Positions 41,912 through 55,309 are shown, counted from the first letter of the stretch. The stretch: DNA of 64,000 nt from Anoplolepis gracilipes (GCF_047496725.1 NW_027328667.1:648501-712500); one strand, 5' to 3'. Notes: generated by a model not told the origin, from the sequence alone. Made by a program: numbers and translations.

Positions 41912-42170
41912 TCCACAGATATATTTTATTAATATTTCTTTTAAATAAAATTATTTTGTGTGGCAAGGAAACGCTATCGTTTCTACACCACCTTGAGGTA
42001 GATAGCTTGGCGCTCTTTTTTATTGTGGTTTCCCCAGTAGGCCTAATCCACACTCAAAATTTAATTCAATAATTGTTCGAAGTGCCTTCCCCGTGCTTGT
42101 AAGCAGAGGTCAGCTCTTCGAATAATTTGTCACGGTGCACGATGCGCCATATCAGGGGTGATAGTATTAA

Positions 42171-42280
42171 AGGCGCGCTTATACTGGCACGGATTGGCCG
42201 ATCTTTATTAATTTATATCTCATTAATTATTGCGAATTTAACAAAATGATGTAAGATTTTTCTCTTCGGTTTAACACGCT
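42171..42280. mobile_element. Single arm of the 35134-type MITE
   Basis: It matches the right arm of 35134-35626 (GGCGCGCTTATACTGGCACG to TTTAACACGCTCTA) and then runs into a TA microsatellite (42281-42330). A truncated copy. Confidence 0.8.
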
Positions 42281-42281
42281 C

Positions 42282-42334
<53 letters not shown>

Positions 42335-42356
42335 TACATATATACACAGTATATAC

Positions 42357-42540
42357 AGGATGGACCATTTTAATCCATCCAGTCGAATATCTCGAAAACC
42401 AAGCCCGGGAGAGAAAAATGTTTCAGACAAAAGTTGTATGGTTTCGAGGGGGCCATAAGATGGTACCATTGGTTTGTCCTTGAAAAGTCATTTGACGGTT
42501 ACGTGAAGGTTACTTCAAGTTTTTTAAATGGAACACCCTA
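42357..42540. mobile_element. Short TIR element with CAGGATGGACC / GGAACACCCTA ends
   Basis: The left terminus CAGGATGGACCATTTTAA and the right terminus TTAAATGGAACACCCTA resemble the CAGGGTG-type ends of the other TA-targeting elements. About 180 bases, no coding capacity. Low internal symmetry makes the family assignment uncertain. Confidence 0.45.
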
Positions 42541-42893
42541 TATATTTTTACATATTCTTCTAGCTCATCTCGAGAGCTTTCCAAAACACTTATGACAAAG
42601 TATTTTTTGAGTTATAAGGCTTCAAAGTTGCAGTATTTTGACATAAAATACAAGATATCTCATAAAATATTCATTGTTTATCTTACTCTAATACTTTTAT
42701 GCACAGAATAACGAGACGAATCAATTGACATAATTAAAACACATAATTATGTTAAAGTAAAAATCTGAATTTGCAATTAACAGTTACACATTTTTATTCT
42801 AAGACCGCCTGTGGCACTAGAATCGGCGAGGATGCTCTTATGAGAAAGGCCGGATAGAAATGTGCAAAAGGTTAGTTACACATTTATATAATT

Positions 42894-43115
<222 letters not shown>

Positions 43116-43189
43116 TACCAAATAACCAAGCATGATTAATCATATTAATTAATCATATTACTATTATGTTGATTAATATAATTAATCAT

Positions 43190-43350
43190 AGCCAATACTA
43201 TGATTAAAAGGACCAAACTAGCCAAGAAGTTCTTTATTTAATAGTACGACGTTTCGACCATTTGGTTGACACTTGAAAAGGACCAAATGGTCGAAACGTC
43301 GTACTATTAAATAAAGAACTTCTTGGCTAGTTTGATCATACTATTGGCTA
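43190..43350. mobile_element. Hairpin MITE
   Basis: The arms contain GCCAATACTATGATTAAA, AACTAGCCAAGAAGTTC and AGTACGACGTTTCGACCATT and their complements, with a short loop around 43265. No target duplication recognised. Confidence 0.8.
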
Positions 43351-43492
43351 TTAATTAAGTACTAGCGATTTTGATCTAATAATCTAATAAATAATTAATC
43401 GTATTGCTGTCATGTTGCCAATAATTGTAATATTATCAATAATTGTTGGCAACAAAACAACAACTTCATAGACAGTTGGCTATCTGGGTTTA

Positions 43493-43882
43493 TATAAGTT
43501 TACTAAACATTTTTTGTCAGTATAAAACAACTATTTTTTTCACCTTTGTACATTAAATTTTCTGTAGAAATAACGATTTTACAAGTATATAAGTTTTTTA
43601 TAAAACCCGCGATACAACTTATTTATGTATGAATGTTACACGCATATACAGAATATTTTAATTGTAACAATTAGTTTATAAATATAGCTTTGTGCTAATC
43701 GTTATAATTAAAATATTCTGTATATGTGTGTATACATTCATACATAAATAAATTGTATCGCTGATTTTATAAAAAGCTTATATACTTGCAAAATCATTAT
43801 TTTTACAAAAAATTTAGTGTACAAAGATAAAAAAAATATTTGTTTTATACTGACTTAAAAAATGTTTAGTAAACTTATATAA
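43493..43882. mobile_element. Hairpin element, about 390 bp
   Basis: The outer arms TATAAGTTTACTAAACATTTTT and inner segments (CAGTATAAAACAACTATTTTT, CTTATTTATGTATGAATGT, CAGAATATTTTAATT) recur as complements from 43700 to 43882. The apex lies near 43690. No coding capacity. Confidence 0.78.
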
Positions 43883-43945
43883 ATGTGTGTGTATATGTAT
43901 GTACATATACAAGGTGTGCCTAATGATTTTATTATATTTTTGCAG

Positions 43946-44209
43946 AAAATAAATGAAGCGGTTCGGCGGGCGATAAATAAAGATCGGAAAAAGAGCAGGC
44001 AGGTGTACACCCACATGCGGCCGGTGAACACCCACATGCATCCACTCGTCGCATCTATGTGCACACCGGCACCGGTACCGGCCTACGTTGCACCACCATA
44101 CGCATCATTGGCATATGCACCACCAGGATACGCACCACCGGCATACGCACTACCAGGATACGTACCGTCGCCATACGCACCACCGTACGCTGCACCGCGG
44201 CCGTGGTGA
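43946..44209 (+). CDS. Possible exon encoding Pro/Tyr/Ala-rich repeats
   Basis: An open frame follows a good acceptor-like tract (TTATATTTTTGCAG, ending 43945) and reads INEAVRRAINKDRKK. From about 44070 it encodes repeats of the type Y-A-P-P-G/A-Y, ending APRPW at 44209. The repeat is 15 bp based (CATACGCACCACCAG-like) but its codons vary, which would fit a protein-level repeat. It could be a last exon of a secreted or structural protein, or an expanded minisatellite. No upstream exon was found because a hairpin element lies directly before it. Confidence 0.3.
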   Translation, partial: KINEAVRRAINKDRKKSRQVYTHMRPVNTHMHPLVASMCTPAPVPAYVAPPYASLAYAPPGYAPPAYALPGYVPSPYAPPYAAPRPW

Positions 44210-44528
44210 ATACGTACGTAAAATGTGAACATACAACGACTGGGGACCTTGATAAAGTAACTTTTCCCAGCCGTTATTCAACAATCAGCATTGATCAGCT
44301 CTAATTTGTTACAGCCGAGAAGAAACCGGGACGAAACTAAGAGGCTTGGAATTACAATACGTATTTACTTCATTTCCTTGTAAAGATACACAAATCACAT
44401 TTTTAACGTGTCTATATGAGACGTTGATCTGTATGATCTCTCAAAGCATTATTTCTCTCTTTGAAGATATATAAAAGATATACTGAACGTAATTTAAATA
44501 GTACTAAAGTATGAACAGCATATCTTAA

Positions 44529-45414
44529 GAGGTAACACCACCTTAGAGCCTCAAATTTTAAAGCATTTTTAAGAATTTTTTTAAAGAAAACTATACTGTA
44601 CAAGGAAAAGTTTTTTTTAGTGTTTATTACAAGTATATTGAAGAATATAACAAATATTTTTTAAAGTATTTAATATAAAAATTAAGCGTGTGATGGCTAT
44701 CTTTTTGTACGTGGTTTTGATCGACATGCAAAACGGCGGGCACGATTACTCAGCAGTGGTTAGTCTTAGAACAAAAAAACAAAAATACTTATTTTCTATA
44801 TATTTAAAACTAGGGATGTACGTAGCCGTTTTGAGAAATATGCATTTTTGTTAAAATGGCAACGATTTGAAAAAAAGTCATTTTTAACTTCAAAAATTTG
44901 AATGAAATAAAGCGGTAGCGGCGAGAATTTTTAAGATATTGCAAAAATCCTACGTACAGTCTTAGATAATGTTGAAATAAAGATCTGGGTAAAAATTCAA
45001 GTCGATCGGATAAAAATTGACGAAGTTATGCTGCCCGCCGTTTTGAAAAATGCTGTTTCGAGAAAAACGCGTTTAAAGTTTTTCGTAACAATTTTTGACG
45101 CTGAGCGTCGTTTGGCGTCTGTTCGTTCTACAACTAACCTCGTGTATAAAATAACGGTTAAAATTTTGGCAGAGCCATCTACAGATACAAAAAAATTCAT
45201 AAGAATAAATGTCCCTTTGCAGGTAACAGGCTCTTTCAATAAGCCGCTTACACGACGTAGCGCAACACAGTGACGCGCTTCACTATACTCACTCGAAACA
45301 TTTTCTTTTGCGATTTCGAAGTCGGGTCTAATATATATCATTTTTAAGACTATAAGGAATATTTTAAGCAAAAAAAAATTAGATTTTTTTAAAGTGTCAA
45401 GTTGGTGTTACCCC
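44529..45414. mobile_element. piggyBac-type non-autonomous element, TTAA duplication
   Basis: The left end GAGGTAACACCACC and the right end read inward GGGGTAACACCAAC are inverted, and TTAA flanks both (44525-44528, 45415-45418). 886 bp. There is no transposase. The short frames inside are not conserved-looking. The TTAA duplication is characteristic of piggyBac superfamily insertion. Confidence 0.7.
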
Positions 45415-45419
45415 TTAAT

Positions 45420-47759
45420 TAAAGGAATGATTAAATTAACCATGATAATTTATTAGAAAAAAATTAAAGAAAAATGAAAAAGATTAAACATATAAAACTT
45501 CACATTATTATCCTCGGTAACATGAAGAGAAATACGAATACATATATTTGTAAATACTATTAATGTAATGTATAGGTGGTTGTATTTGTAATTATTATCG
45601 CGAGTGTTACACGAATTCGGAGGTCATCAATCAGAAAGATGTGGAAGAAATTCTAACATTAAATCTTAGATTTTGATTGGTCATTATAATGTGTAATTAA
45701 TACAATAAGAAAAAAAAATAAAGTAATATCAAAAGTATAAGTGACTAAATATAAAGATGTAATTTGATGATGAGCGGAAGAGATTCGCCGCTCATATGTA
45801 CATTAAATTAAAATTAAGAAAAGAAAATTTATGGGACAACTGAAACATGCATTAGAATAAAAATTAAATATAAAAAAATAATATTCACCAAGCCCAAGCC
45901 ACAAGATTTATTTATTTATTGATAATTTTATATACTCTTCAAGCAATTCTTTATTAATTATCTTGATATTCTACCATGAAGAATGAAAAAAGAAGAGAAT
46001 ATCGAGATTTTAATAAATTATTATATTATTTGAAAGAAAAGAAAGGAGGGAAAAATCTAAATTTTCTGAGTTTATCTTTATGTGTATTCGGTAACCGTGC
46101 ATATATATGTTAATAAACTCAAATACACAGATTATTCTATGGAAAAGAAAGGTGCTCCCCTTACATATATTTAGCAACCTAGCATGCGAATGTCGGTAAA
46201 CTTAAATGCATGGGTTATTCTATGGAATAGAAAGGTACAAAATAGAGACTGAGAAGAACGGAGCGATGCAATGATTATTTATAGAAATGCATGTATGTAA
46301 AGCGATTTTTATAGATGAAAGATTCCATGGAAATTTATGAAATTATTTAGACTTAAACGAGACAATAAAAGAAACAAATAAAAATTTATTTGATTAAACT
46401 CATTGTTTATTGGCAAATGCGGACGTAGGTAAAACAATAATGGCTAGGGTCAGCGAATACTGATTTCCAATTATCCGTGAAAAGGTTGATAATAGATATC
46501 TATCAGAAAATTATAACAAGTCACATTCACACATTCATAATTAAAGTTGAACTTATTTGAGATACATTCACTGAGATATAAATTATAGAATAATAAGTAA
46601 ATGTCGCGAAAAGGATTCCCGAGACTATATATTTAAAGTCAAAATAAAGAAAATTAGATCTAGGTTAGGAGTGCGATGTGACAATTACAATGGTGAATAT
46701 TTGACTGATGAAAACGGACCGACTGTTGAAAATGGACTGACTGTTTGGATGATTTTTCTCGCGTAACACAAGGTTCTACTACCTCGTCTCCATTGAATAA
46801 TTTGACGAATAAGAATTTTAATTAACGCTCTCATATTCTTGAAGGGGTTGTCTTTTCGGTTTCGAACCTCAGAGGCTTATGTATTGGTATTGATTTTTAT
46901 CAGAGAATTTTGGTCTTAACCAATGGAGAGTTTGGTACAATTGGAGGGAGTTATCGCTTGTTGCTATATTCTATAGAGTTTATTATAAGCAACTGTCACC
47001 CAAGGGTGGTCTGTTAAGCGAGCACTCATATTAAGTGTTTAAGTTTGTCACCGTCTCCAACTTATAATTCTAGTTTTAAACAACGATCTCGTTTACGGTG
47101 ACTCTGTTTTATTTTAAAATTTTTAAATAAGCTAGAGAGCCCTTTGAGTATTTATGCATGGCTCAATTTCTAGCATTTGTTATCTTACGGTTTGAAATTA
47201 TTTCTTGCCTATCAGATATTTGTTGATAATTAATATTTCATGAAAGAAAAGAATCGTGAAGTACACCGGACGTAACACTGTTTTGTACAGATTAAAATAA
47301 CACTATTTTGTAAAACAGTTTTTTACAATAACATGTTTTTCATAACTGGTGGATGTACTTGCACCTTTTTCCTTTTTTTTTTACCAATGTTGCGAATGTT
47401 GCAAGTGCTATTATGATTGTGCATAAATCTTTTGAAAATATTAATTAACTGATGCATCTTATTAATCGCAATATCTCAGGATGTGTATTTGTAAAATCTG
47501 AATATATTAAAAGTTTCAATATTACTTAATATTTCTTTAGAAAGTTGACATCTTTTTATATATAGACTACTTTTACGTAGCAGTAATAATTAGTAAAAAA
47601 GATATTATTTTATGTTATTTGAATATTCTTTATATAACCAATTAATTTTAAAGTCTAAGTTCAATGTTTACTTTATAATCTTTAAAATAGCTACAACTGG
47701 AAGCAAGATCTTTTTCGCATAGTTGCTTACATTAGCGTGCCAGGCGAACTTTAAAACGC
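45420..47759. other. AT-rich intergenic DNA
   Basis: No supported gene. It contains a loose direct repeat around ATTCTATGGAA-AGAAAGGT (46135-46155 and 46212-46232) and a pyrimidine/purine-mixed stretch at 46970-47110 that is slightly GC-richer. Nothing else recognised. Confidence 0.5.
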
Positions 47760-48209
47760 GATGAGCGGGCCAATCGCTTTGCGAAACAATAGGTGACGGG
47801 TGCCAACGGGAATGAGAGACTAGTGGCCTGCAGAAGCATCGGTGGCGACTAGTAATACCTATGCTCGAAGGGTGGCAGCGGTGTAGCGGAGCGTCGCGAC
47901 GACCGAAACTACCCTCCTGTCAGTCTGAAAGTCGCCGCGTAAGCTTGTTGGCGAAATGCGACATATGTGTTAGGTTTGGTGTACTGTCATTGCCGTTGCT
48001 GTCGTAACCGTCGCCGCGTATACGTATACATATATGTGACAGAACATGTTAGCATATACGTGATTACATAATACGGGAATACAAACACGCGTGACCGTGT
48101 ATCACGCCGACGTGAATTGCGCGAGTTGCGTCCACTTTTGTACGAAAGGATTTAGCTACGACGAGCAATAAACCGGGCGACAGAGCTGATTTACATTTGC
48201 CTACTCTCG
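47760..48209 (+). promoter_or_regulatory. Candidate promoter and non-coding first exon of a host gene
   Basis: A GC-rich island in AT-rich surroundings (many CG dinucleotides, 47760-47960) contains an arthropod initiator-like TCAGT at 47920-47924. It is followed by about 280 bases without a long frame, ending in a consensus splice donor CTCG-GTGAGT at 48209/48210. This is the usual look of an insect 5' UTR exon with a long first intron. The downstream exons would lie outside the window or be undetected. The evidence is compositional only. Confidence 0.35.
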
Positions 48210-48302
48210 GTGAGTTCCTTGAATGTATGCCAGAGATTTACTTATAGATAATATAAGCAACACGAAAACTGTCATTGAGGTATCATGAGTGTGTGAAAGA
48301 GG

Positions 48303-48308
<6 letters not shown>

Positions 48309-48372
<64 letters not shown>
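48309..48372. repeat. GA microsatellite
   Basis: About 60 bases of pure GA; the minus-strand Ser/Leu frame is an artefact. Confidence 0.95.
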
Positions 48373-48374
<2 letters not shown>

Positions 48375-48429
48375 TGAAAGAGAAAAAAGCAAACTGAAAG
48401 ATAAAAACCTGCAGATTCTATCCACTTTG

Positions 48430-49814
48430 TGTTAGTCTAAAATGTCTTCGTTAAAGTGCTTCGGTCTTCCCTTCACTGCTGCCCTCATTGCTGCTTCAAA
48501 CTGGAGCACGATTACACAATATAACTTTCTTGTCAATATATAATATTTTCAATTAATATTCGCGAAAATATGTAGATGTTATAGCGTTAATCGCTAGCAA
48601 ACATAATTAACATTAATGAAAGTATTGACTTTCTAGAAAATTGCTGAAGTGGTTATAAGTAAATAAGATAAATATCTAAAAACATTCACTTGCACAAATT
48701 CCTAATGAATGGCAAAATCGCGATTCTGTTAAAAAGCTTGCTTAAAAGAATGATTAAGATGCACATATATATTCGTGATAAAATGAAAAGCAATCACCAA
48801 CGAAGACAAGATTTTTAGTTTCCATTTCTTACTATTGCAATGTGATACAAATTGACGAATATTGCTTCCATCTTCATTAACCAATTGAAATATCTAATTA
48901 AACAAAACAATAATATAATATAGTATACATAAAAATTTACAATATTAAAAAAAGATTATATTTTAAATATAAACCGGAATATTAAAATAATATAATGTGT
49001 TTATGTGTGTATACTGTATATTGGATAATTTGGTATATGTATATTTTGCTAAGAAAATGTTATTTTCAATTAGCTATAAAGACTACGATAAATTGAAATA
49101 TTTTATAAAGAACTTATTATTAGGAAAAACTGTAATTATGTACACATAAATTATATCTTTCAAAATTTATTTAACAATTTTTAATTTATAATATTTTTTG
49201 CATTGTTTCTATTTCTTGCTTTTTTTAGATGCAGGATATAACGTAAAATGTGATGCTATTTTTGATATTTTAATATAAATTTGTTGAAATTAAACGAAAT
49301 TTAATTTAAGCACACGTCAACTATTATGACTGCAACTTTATTGTATATGGGTTAACGTTTGTTTCATCTTTTCTCTGATTGTTTGTTTTTCTACCCTTGT
49401 TGCGTTATTGAAACGCGAATAACTTCGATGAGGAACTGTTTACCCAATTAACGTTTCATTATATGACAGGTTTCAACCTGTAATATCCTGTTGACAGACC
49501 GTTCACAGTTATACGAGGACACGCAGAGTACGGAAAATGTAGAAGTATATAAGAAGGTATATATCAATGAAAAATGTTTTTTACTTATGATTTAAAAGAT
49601 ATGCTTCCGATTGATCATAGATATTTTCAATTTTTATGTTCGAACGAAGAAATATTTTTGAAGGATATTCGCGACAGTCATTTATTAATTAAAATAATAC
49701 AAAAAATGTTTCGATTATGACGTACTTTCATTCAATTAAACATAGAAATGTTTTTTGCGACATTATAAGCGGAATTATATAAGCGGTTTGTATTATATAT
49801 AATTTATAAATTTA

Positions 49815-49849
<35 letters not shown>

Positions 49850-52250
49850 CACAAATTAAATTTTAGAAACCCTACTGAATAATGAAATATTAGTAAACTA
49901 CACTTGAGTTTAAAAATTAAAAGCTTTCTTGGGATATCATTAGTGACGTTGGTTCGTTAATTTGTTTTTATATTAAGTTGTTTGTCTAAGAAATTTTTGT
50001 TTGAAATTTTAAAGATGAATCCAAAGAAATGGTTTTAAGTTTAATGTAAAAATAAAATGCAAATGTGTGTTGCTTACTTTTAGAATTCTCAATTGAACAA
50101 TCGCTATATAATCGCAGGAAATATGAAAAGTGGGTTAGTGGTGAAACAACGGTTGAAAGCAGGGGAAATAAAGTTCATGCTCGTAACAAGGCAACATCGA
50201 AGAGAAGAAGGGGAATGTACGCACACCATCTGAATTATGAGCGAATATCGATTTCTTACTGCACGATTCGTATTTTATCGAGAGCTGCGCACAAAAATAA
50301 CCTTCGATATTTTTCGTTATCTACTTTCATGTCATTTTTAACTAGCGGCATTGACAATGAGTAAATTACAACTGGCATTTATTCTTGTAACATTTACAAT
50401 TATTAATTATGTATATATTTTTCCAAGCAATAATCAATATTAAGTAAAATATGAAATTCTAATAAATAATATAAAAACAAAAAAGAAAACGGACTAATGA
50501 GAATGAAGCCCAGATAACTGGGCATGAGTAATTATCTTTAAAAAAAATATTTTTAGTTATCTAGAATTAATTATTTAGATTTAATTATCCATTTTCAGTT
50601 CCTTTTCGAGTAAGTAATATCTTCTAGCAAATAATATATAAAATTGTGTACGTGCTCCGAGCAATCTCAACGATCTCCGTGTATAAATAAAGAAATTTTT
50701 TTGAAGATAATTATTTGCGCCTTGTTTTCTGCGCTTAGATTTCATTAACCCATATCCTTTTTATTTTTATAATCATTATTAATCATTGTATAATCAAATA
50801 TTCGTCAAACTATTACCAACTTGTTTTTCTAAACTACTCATAATAGAATTAATATTTATAATTAAAAATTGAGTATATTTTTCGTTGTTAAAGAGTGTGG
50901 TTTACTCATGGATTTTTCCAGATATATTTTGCAAAAGAGCAATCCTTTTTAAGAACGATTCATGCGATTTAAGAAAGCGATAAAGCGGGATAAACAGTAT
51001 GTGTAATCACCTTTTTGATCATATTACATTTTGAATTATTGCGGAAAGTTATTTCATTAATCGAAACAAATGGTGAGAAGTATATAAGTATTTGGACGTA
51101 ATAATATCGCTCAGGACATATGTATAATTCAATTTTACATGAATAGATATCTTTTAATACATACGTGATATTATTAAGATCTGTAATATATTTTTCTCCT
51201 TAGAATAATTATGTGATATTTGCACACATTAATAATGTACGCAAATATATAATTGGACATTATGCTTGCCGCGGTATTTACATTGTTGTAAAAAGTCGAT
51301 TAATTAGCTTTGTATACTCATTACTTTCTCTAACAACATAAGCACATAGTAATTCTCAATAATCATGGATAAATGGGTAATTCTCAATAATCATGGATAA
51401 ATATATATAAATATATTATTCACAGAAATTTTGACTTAATGTTATATTAAATATTTGATTTAATGAGAGTTTTATGTTTATATACAGAAATAAAGGCCGG
51501 ATTAAAAACTAATAAAATAATTTAAAAAAATATATAAATTTTTTTCATATAAATTTCTCAAATTTTATGTGCATTTACTGACAATGAGTGTAATATTTTG
51601 CATACCATTTTTTGCAAATAATTTTATTTTCACCTGTGCGCGCGCGCATATGTGTGTGTGTTTACTTATAAATTTATATACATATATATACATTGTAGTT
51701 ATACACATATAATTTTTATATGTATAAGTAATACATCCAAGTAATAAAACAGGCGTGTGATGGGTTGCACTGGCTCAGACATACGGTAGCAATCATCTAT
51801 CCGTGGCAGTAGCTGTCGTACTTTGTACGGTATTCACATCTTTCAGCCCGAAAAAATGATTGTTTATAAACAATATTCTTACGGACTCGAAAAATATGTG
51901 AGGCACGAGTGGCTAAATTGAAAATCGAAGAGACCTTTTGCTTTCTTGGTAACTGCTTTTACTATTTGAGCTATTCAGATCTCCTGGTTAATGCTATTTT
52001 ACACACAGTAATTAAAGTAATATGACTCCAGAGAGAGCAAATGGCGGCTGAGTCCAGTGGGTTTGTCACAGCTAGTTCATCGCGACTGACTGCTGCCTAT
52101 GAATGCAGCACTTATACTGGCAGGACAGAGAAGTTCGTACTATGGATAACTACAGCGTGACTCCAGAGCGATGCGTTTAGTATCTCACTCGTCAGTGTTG
52201 ATAGCTGGACTATAAATGTTAGACCAAGATCACCCCACAAGCCTCTCTAA
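48430..52250. other. AT-rich intergenic or intronic DNA
   Basis: No supported gene. A TA microsatellite lies at 49821-49848. A 99-residue frame at 50065-50364 has no domain-like features. A GC-richer patch at 52020-52240 (AATGGCGGCTGAGTCC onward) has no frame longer than expected by chance. If the exon at 47760-48209 is real, this would be its first intron. Confidence 0.4.
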
Positions 52251-52322
52251 AGAATACAAACATTCCCCATTATTTCCTGAACAACGGTACTCTTAGGAGT
52301 AAGTGAATAATGCTTAGCCGGC

Positions 52323-52326
<4 letters not shown>

Positions 52327-52412
<86 letters not shown>

Positions 52413-52470
52413 GCACACACACACGCACACGCACACACATAAACACAAACACAAACACAGGTTGTTCAAC
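52327..52470. repeat. Compound TA/CA microsatellite
   Basis: TA repeats with one GTG interruption, then CA repeats with CG variants. The 62-residue frames here are artefacts. Confidence 0.95.
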
Positions 52471-52842
52471 AACAGGTGGAACAAAATTTAAGGAGTGATT
52501 CTATATAAAATAACAAAAATGAAGAATAACAAAATTATGATAGAGGTTTCGTTTTTTAGTTATAAATATTTGAAAATTTGCATGAAAGATGCCCGAAGCA
52601 TGGTAATCCACAAAATTTTTGGCATGCATAGACTACATCGACCGAATCGCTCTCAAAATACTTTGTGACGCAAAAGTATGCAGCAAACTGTCGAGCTTTA
52701 GATACCTTTTACACGAACTTTTAAATATTTATAACTAAGAAAAGGAAGCCTTCATAACAATTTTGTTATTGTTGATGTTTGTCTTATTTTGTGTAGAATC
52801 ACTTCTTAAATTTTGTTTCACCTATTGGCAACCACCCTGTAT
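52458..52842. mobile_element. TIR element, about 385 bp
   Basis: The left arm (CAGGTTGTTCAACAACAGGT, GAACAAAATTTAAGGAGTGATTCTA, TATAAATATTTGAAA) is complemented by the right arm (TTTAAATATTTATA, TAGAATCACTTCTTAAATTTTGTTTCACC, GGCAACCACCCTG), and TA follows the right end. It belongs to the same CAGGGTG-ended, TA-targeting group as the MITEs in element A and C genes. Confidence 0.72.
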
Positions 52843-52912
52843 ATGGAAGGCGACTAAAAATATATAAACAATATGTAGAAGCCGACTAAGCATTATTCGC
52901 CCACTTTAAAAA

Positions 52913-52975
52913 GTATCGTTGTTATGCATTGTGTGTATATATATATATATACACACAATGCATAACAACGATATG
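52913..52975. repeat. Perfect palindrome around a TA microsatellite
   Basis: ATCGTTGTTATGCATTGTGTG is followed by TA repeats and the exact complement. A short hairpin of unknown origin. Confidence 0.8.
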
Positions 52976-52999
52976 TATAACGTATATATATATATATGT

Positions 53000-54800
53000 A
53001 TATATACATTATATATTCTAAAAAGTTTGGAAAAAGTTTATTTTAGAGTTTTTTATTTTTTAAAATAGAGGTTTTTGTATTGTTCTCTGAATCATTTGGG
53101 TTAACAACGTTAAAGCGAATCAGAATACGTTCATTTGTAGTACGTGAACTTTTGACCTCGTCCTCCGTTTTACGTCATTAAATTGTTGCGTATATTTCTC
53201 AAAATTATTTCTACTTGCTTTTTATTAATTTTCATGATATTCAAAGTAGAAATATTTTGACTTTTTTGAAAAAAGTTATAGAAATTTGAATGATATTTGC
53301 ATAACTTTTGTAGAAGATCAAAAATTCGAAAAATAAATTTATGATAATTTCAAGAATTTACAAAACAGAAGTAAGAAAAAACTGCAGTTAGGAAAGAAAC
53401 TTATTCTTTAATTTACTATTCATTATTCGCTAATATTAATAGAAGAGACACACTGTATTTTTAAATATTATTTTTTTCTTGTAAATTTCTTTTAACATAC
53501 GTTTGCCTAAGATATAATATGTAATAAATATATTATATAATGCATATCAATAATAGTATTAACAAATGTATTAATGCTATTATTGCATATAATAATTTCA
53601 ATCATCTATTCATATTCATAATCAATATATTTATTATATAATAATAAATCATATAATGAATATATTATTTTATATAATAATAATATTGATATATTATAAA
53701 ATAAAAACTCAATATTTAACATTAAATATGTAGAGCAAACATTAGATACGAAAAGAAAATCACTATCAATTCTAATAAGAAGAAACGTTAAAACTTTTTT
53801 TTACGTTTTTACTTCGATCGGATCAATCGGCCTTGCTAGAATCGATCGTTAATTTCGTCCCGACTAACTGCTCTAAAAATAATTTATTGATTTCATTTTA
53901 TTAGAATGCGTTCTGACTGTGTATCGCTTATTTTTTGTAAACTGAGATCATTTGCTCCGTTTGTCGAACTTTGTCTGATTGATTATTAGAATATTTGATA
54001 ACTGTATATTTAATACACCAAGAAAAGATATATATTGTATTGTTAGTTTAGATATCAAAATGGAAAAGAAGCATTGGCAAATGTTTAACTTACAAATGTC
54101 GGATTGTTTTCATTTTACAAATGTTACAGAGTATATTTCTGAGTAATACACCGTTTGAATTTTTTGGTGTTTGGTTCCTGAGATATTTTGAAGTATTATA
54201 ATTTTAGTAGTTACTTGTATCAGCTTTTCATTATATTTTACGTGTGTTATATTTTTGTGTTTACATTTGATCGCCACGATTTCACTGTCTTTATCTTTTT
54301 CATTGTATTCATTGTATTGTGTTTACATTTGTAGTAAAATTGCATAAAAAGTTTACTTTATCGACTTTATCGTCACTTATTGTTTGATATGTTGTAGAGA
54401 AAGTTGTTCTGAATAATTCCCCGGAAGAATCAAATAAGGACGGCATTGGTTTAGGAGATATAACAAAAACATTAGTTTCATAAGTTTAATGCTTTTCCTT
54501 AGATATATTATAAACTAATATTATAAACAATGTAGTTTTATCAATATTTTAAGTCTTAAATGCGGGATGGAGCTCTCCCTCTACTCACTTCGAAAGAAAT
54601 AATCTAACCTAATCTATTTTTAGTTTAATATTAAAAAACGGAAATAGTTTAGGTTATGTTATTTATTTTGAATTGGGAGTGCAAGAGAAGAAAGTTTCAT
54701 GTTGAGGCTAAATCTCTTTATGTAAAAATATTTTTATAATATTTCAAAATCACATATCAGATACAAAAAGAGAGCTGTACAAAATTCAAACGGTATATTG
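53000..54800. other. AT-rich intergenic DNA
   Basis: No supported gene or repeat unit. 53500-53700 is dominated by TATTATATAATA-type low-complexity sequence. Confidence 0.5.
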
Positions 54801-54814
54801 CTCAGGAATGTACA

Positions 54815-55105
54815 CGCAACGGCAGAAATGGTGTCCATCGGCAACTTCAGGATTACACGCATACACATGAAGTTAGTGCATATGTATACGTATGATTTCT
54901 GTTGTATGTGTGTAACGCTGAAGTTGTCGACGGACACCATTTCTGCCGGTACCCGTCACACAACGGTAGAAATGGTGTCCGTCGGCAACTTCAGGATCAC
55001 ACGCATACACATGCAGTTAGTACATATGTATACGTATGATTTCTGTTGTATGTGTGTAACGCTGAAGTTGTCGACGGACACCATTTCTGCTGGTACCCGT
55101 ACATA
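54815..55105. repeat. Tandem duplication of a 144-bp palindromic unit
   Basis: Two copies (about 54821-54964 and 54965-55108) start GGCAGAAATGGTGTCC / GGTAGAAATGGTGTCC. Each copy is itself an inverted repeat: AGAAATGGTGTCC..CGGCAACTTCAG on the left arm and CTGAAGTTGTCGACGGACAC, CCATTTCTGC on the right arm. Differences between copies are few. The open frames across it are by-products. Confidence 0.88.
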
Positions 55106-55309
55106 TGTAAAAATGAAAACAATCCATTGCAACGTTAAACATACAATTGTAACGTTAAGTATTTGGCGTAGGTCCATGATCGACATTATTAGACATTATT
55201 AGTGTACTATAACTTGTACATATGCTAATATTTCTCGGAGATATTTATAAATTAATAAAATTTAGTGGAAATAAGTCGGAAAATTTCATCCGAATTCTCT
55301 TAAAAGTTA

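Noticed and set aside
50065..50364. 99-residue frame in the right third
   Set aside because: No domain, no splice context and ordinary composition for chance frames in this AT-rich DNA.
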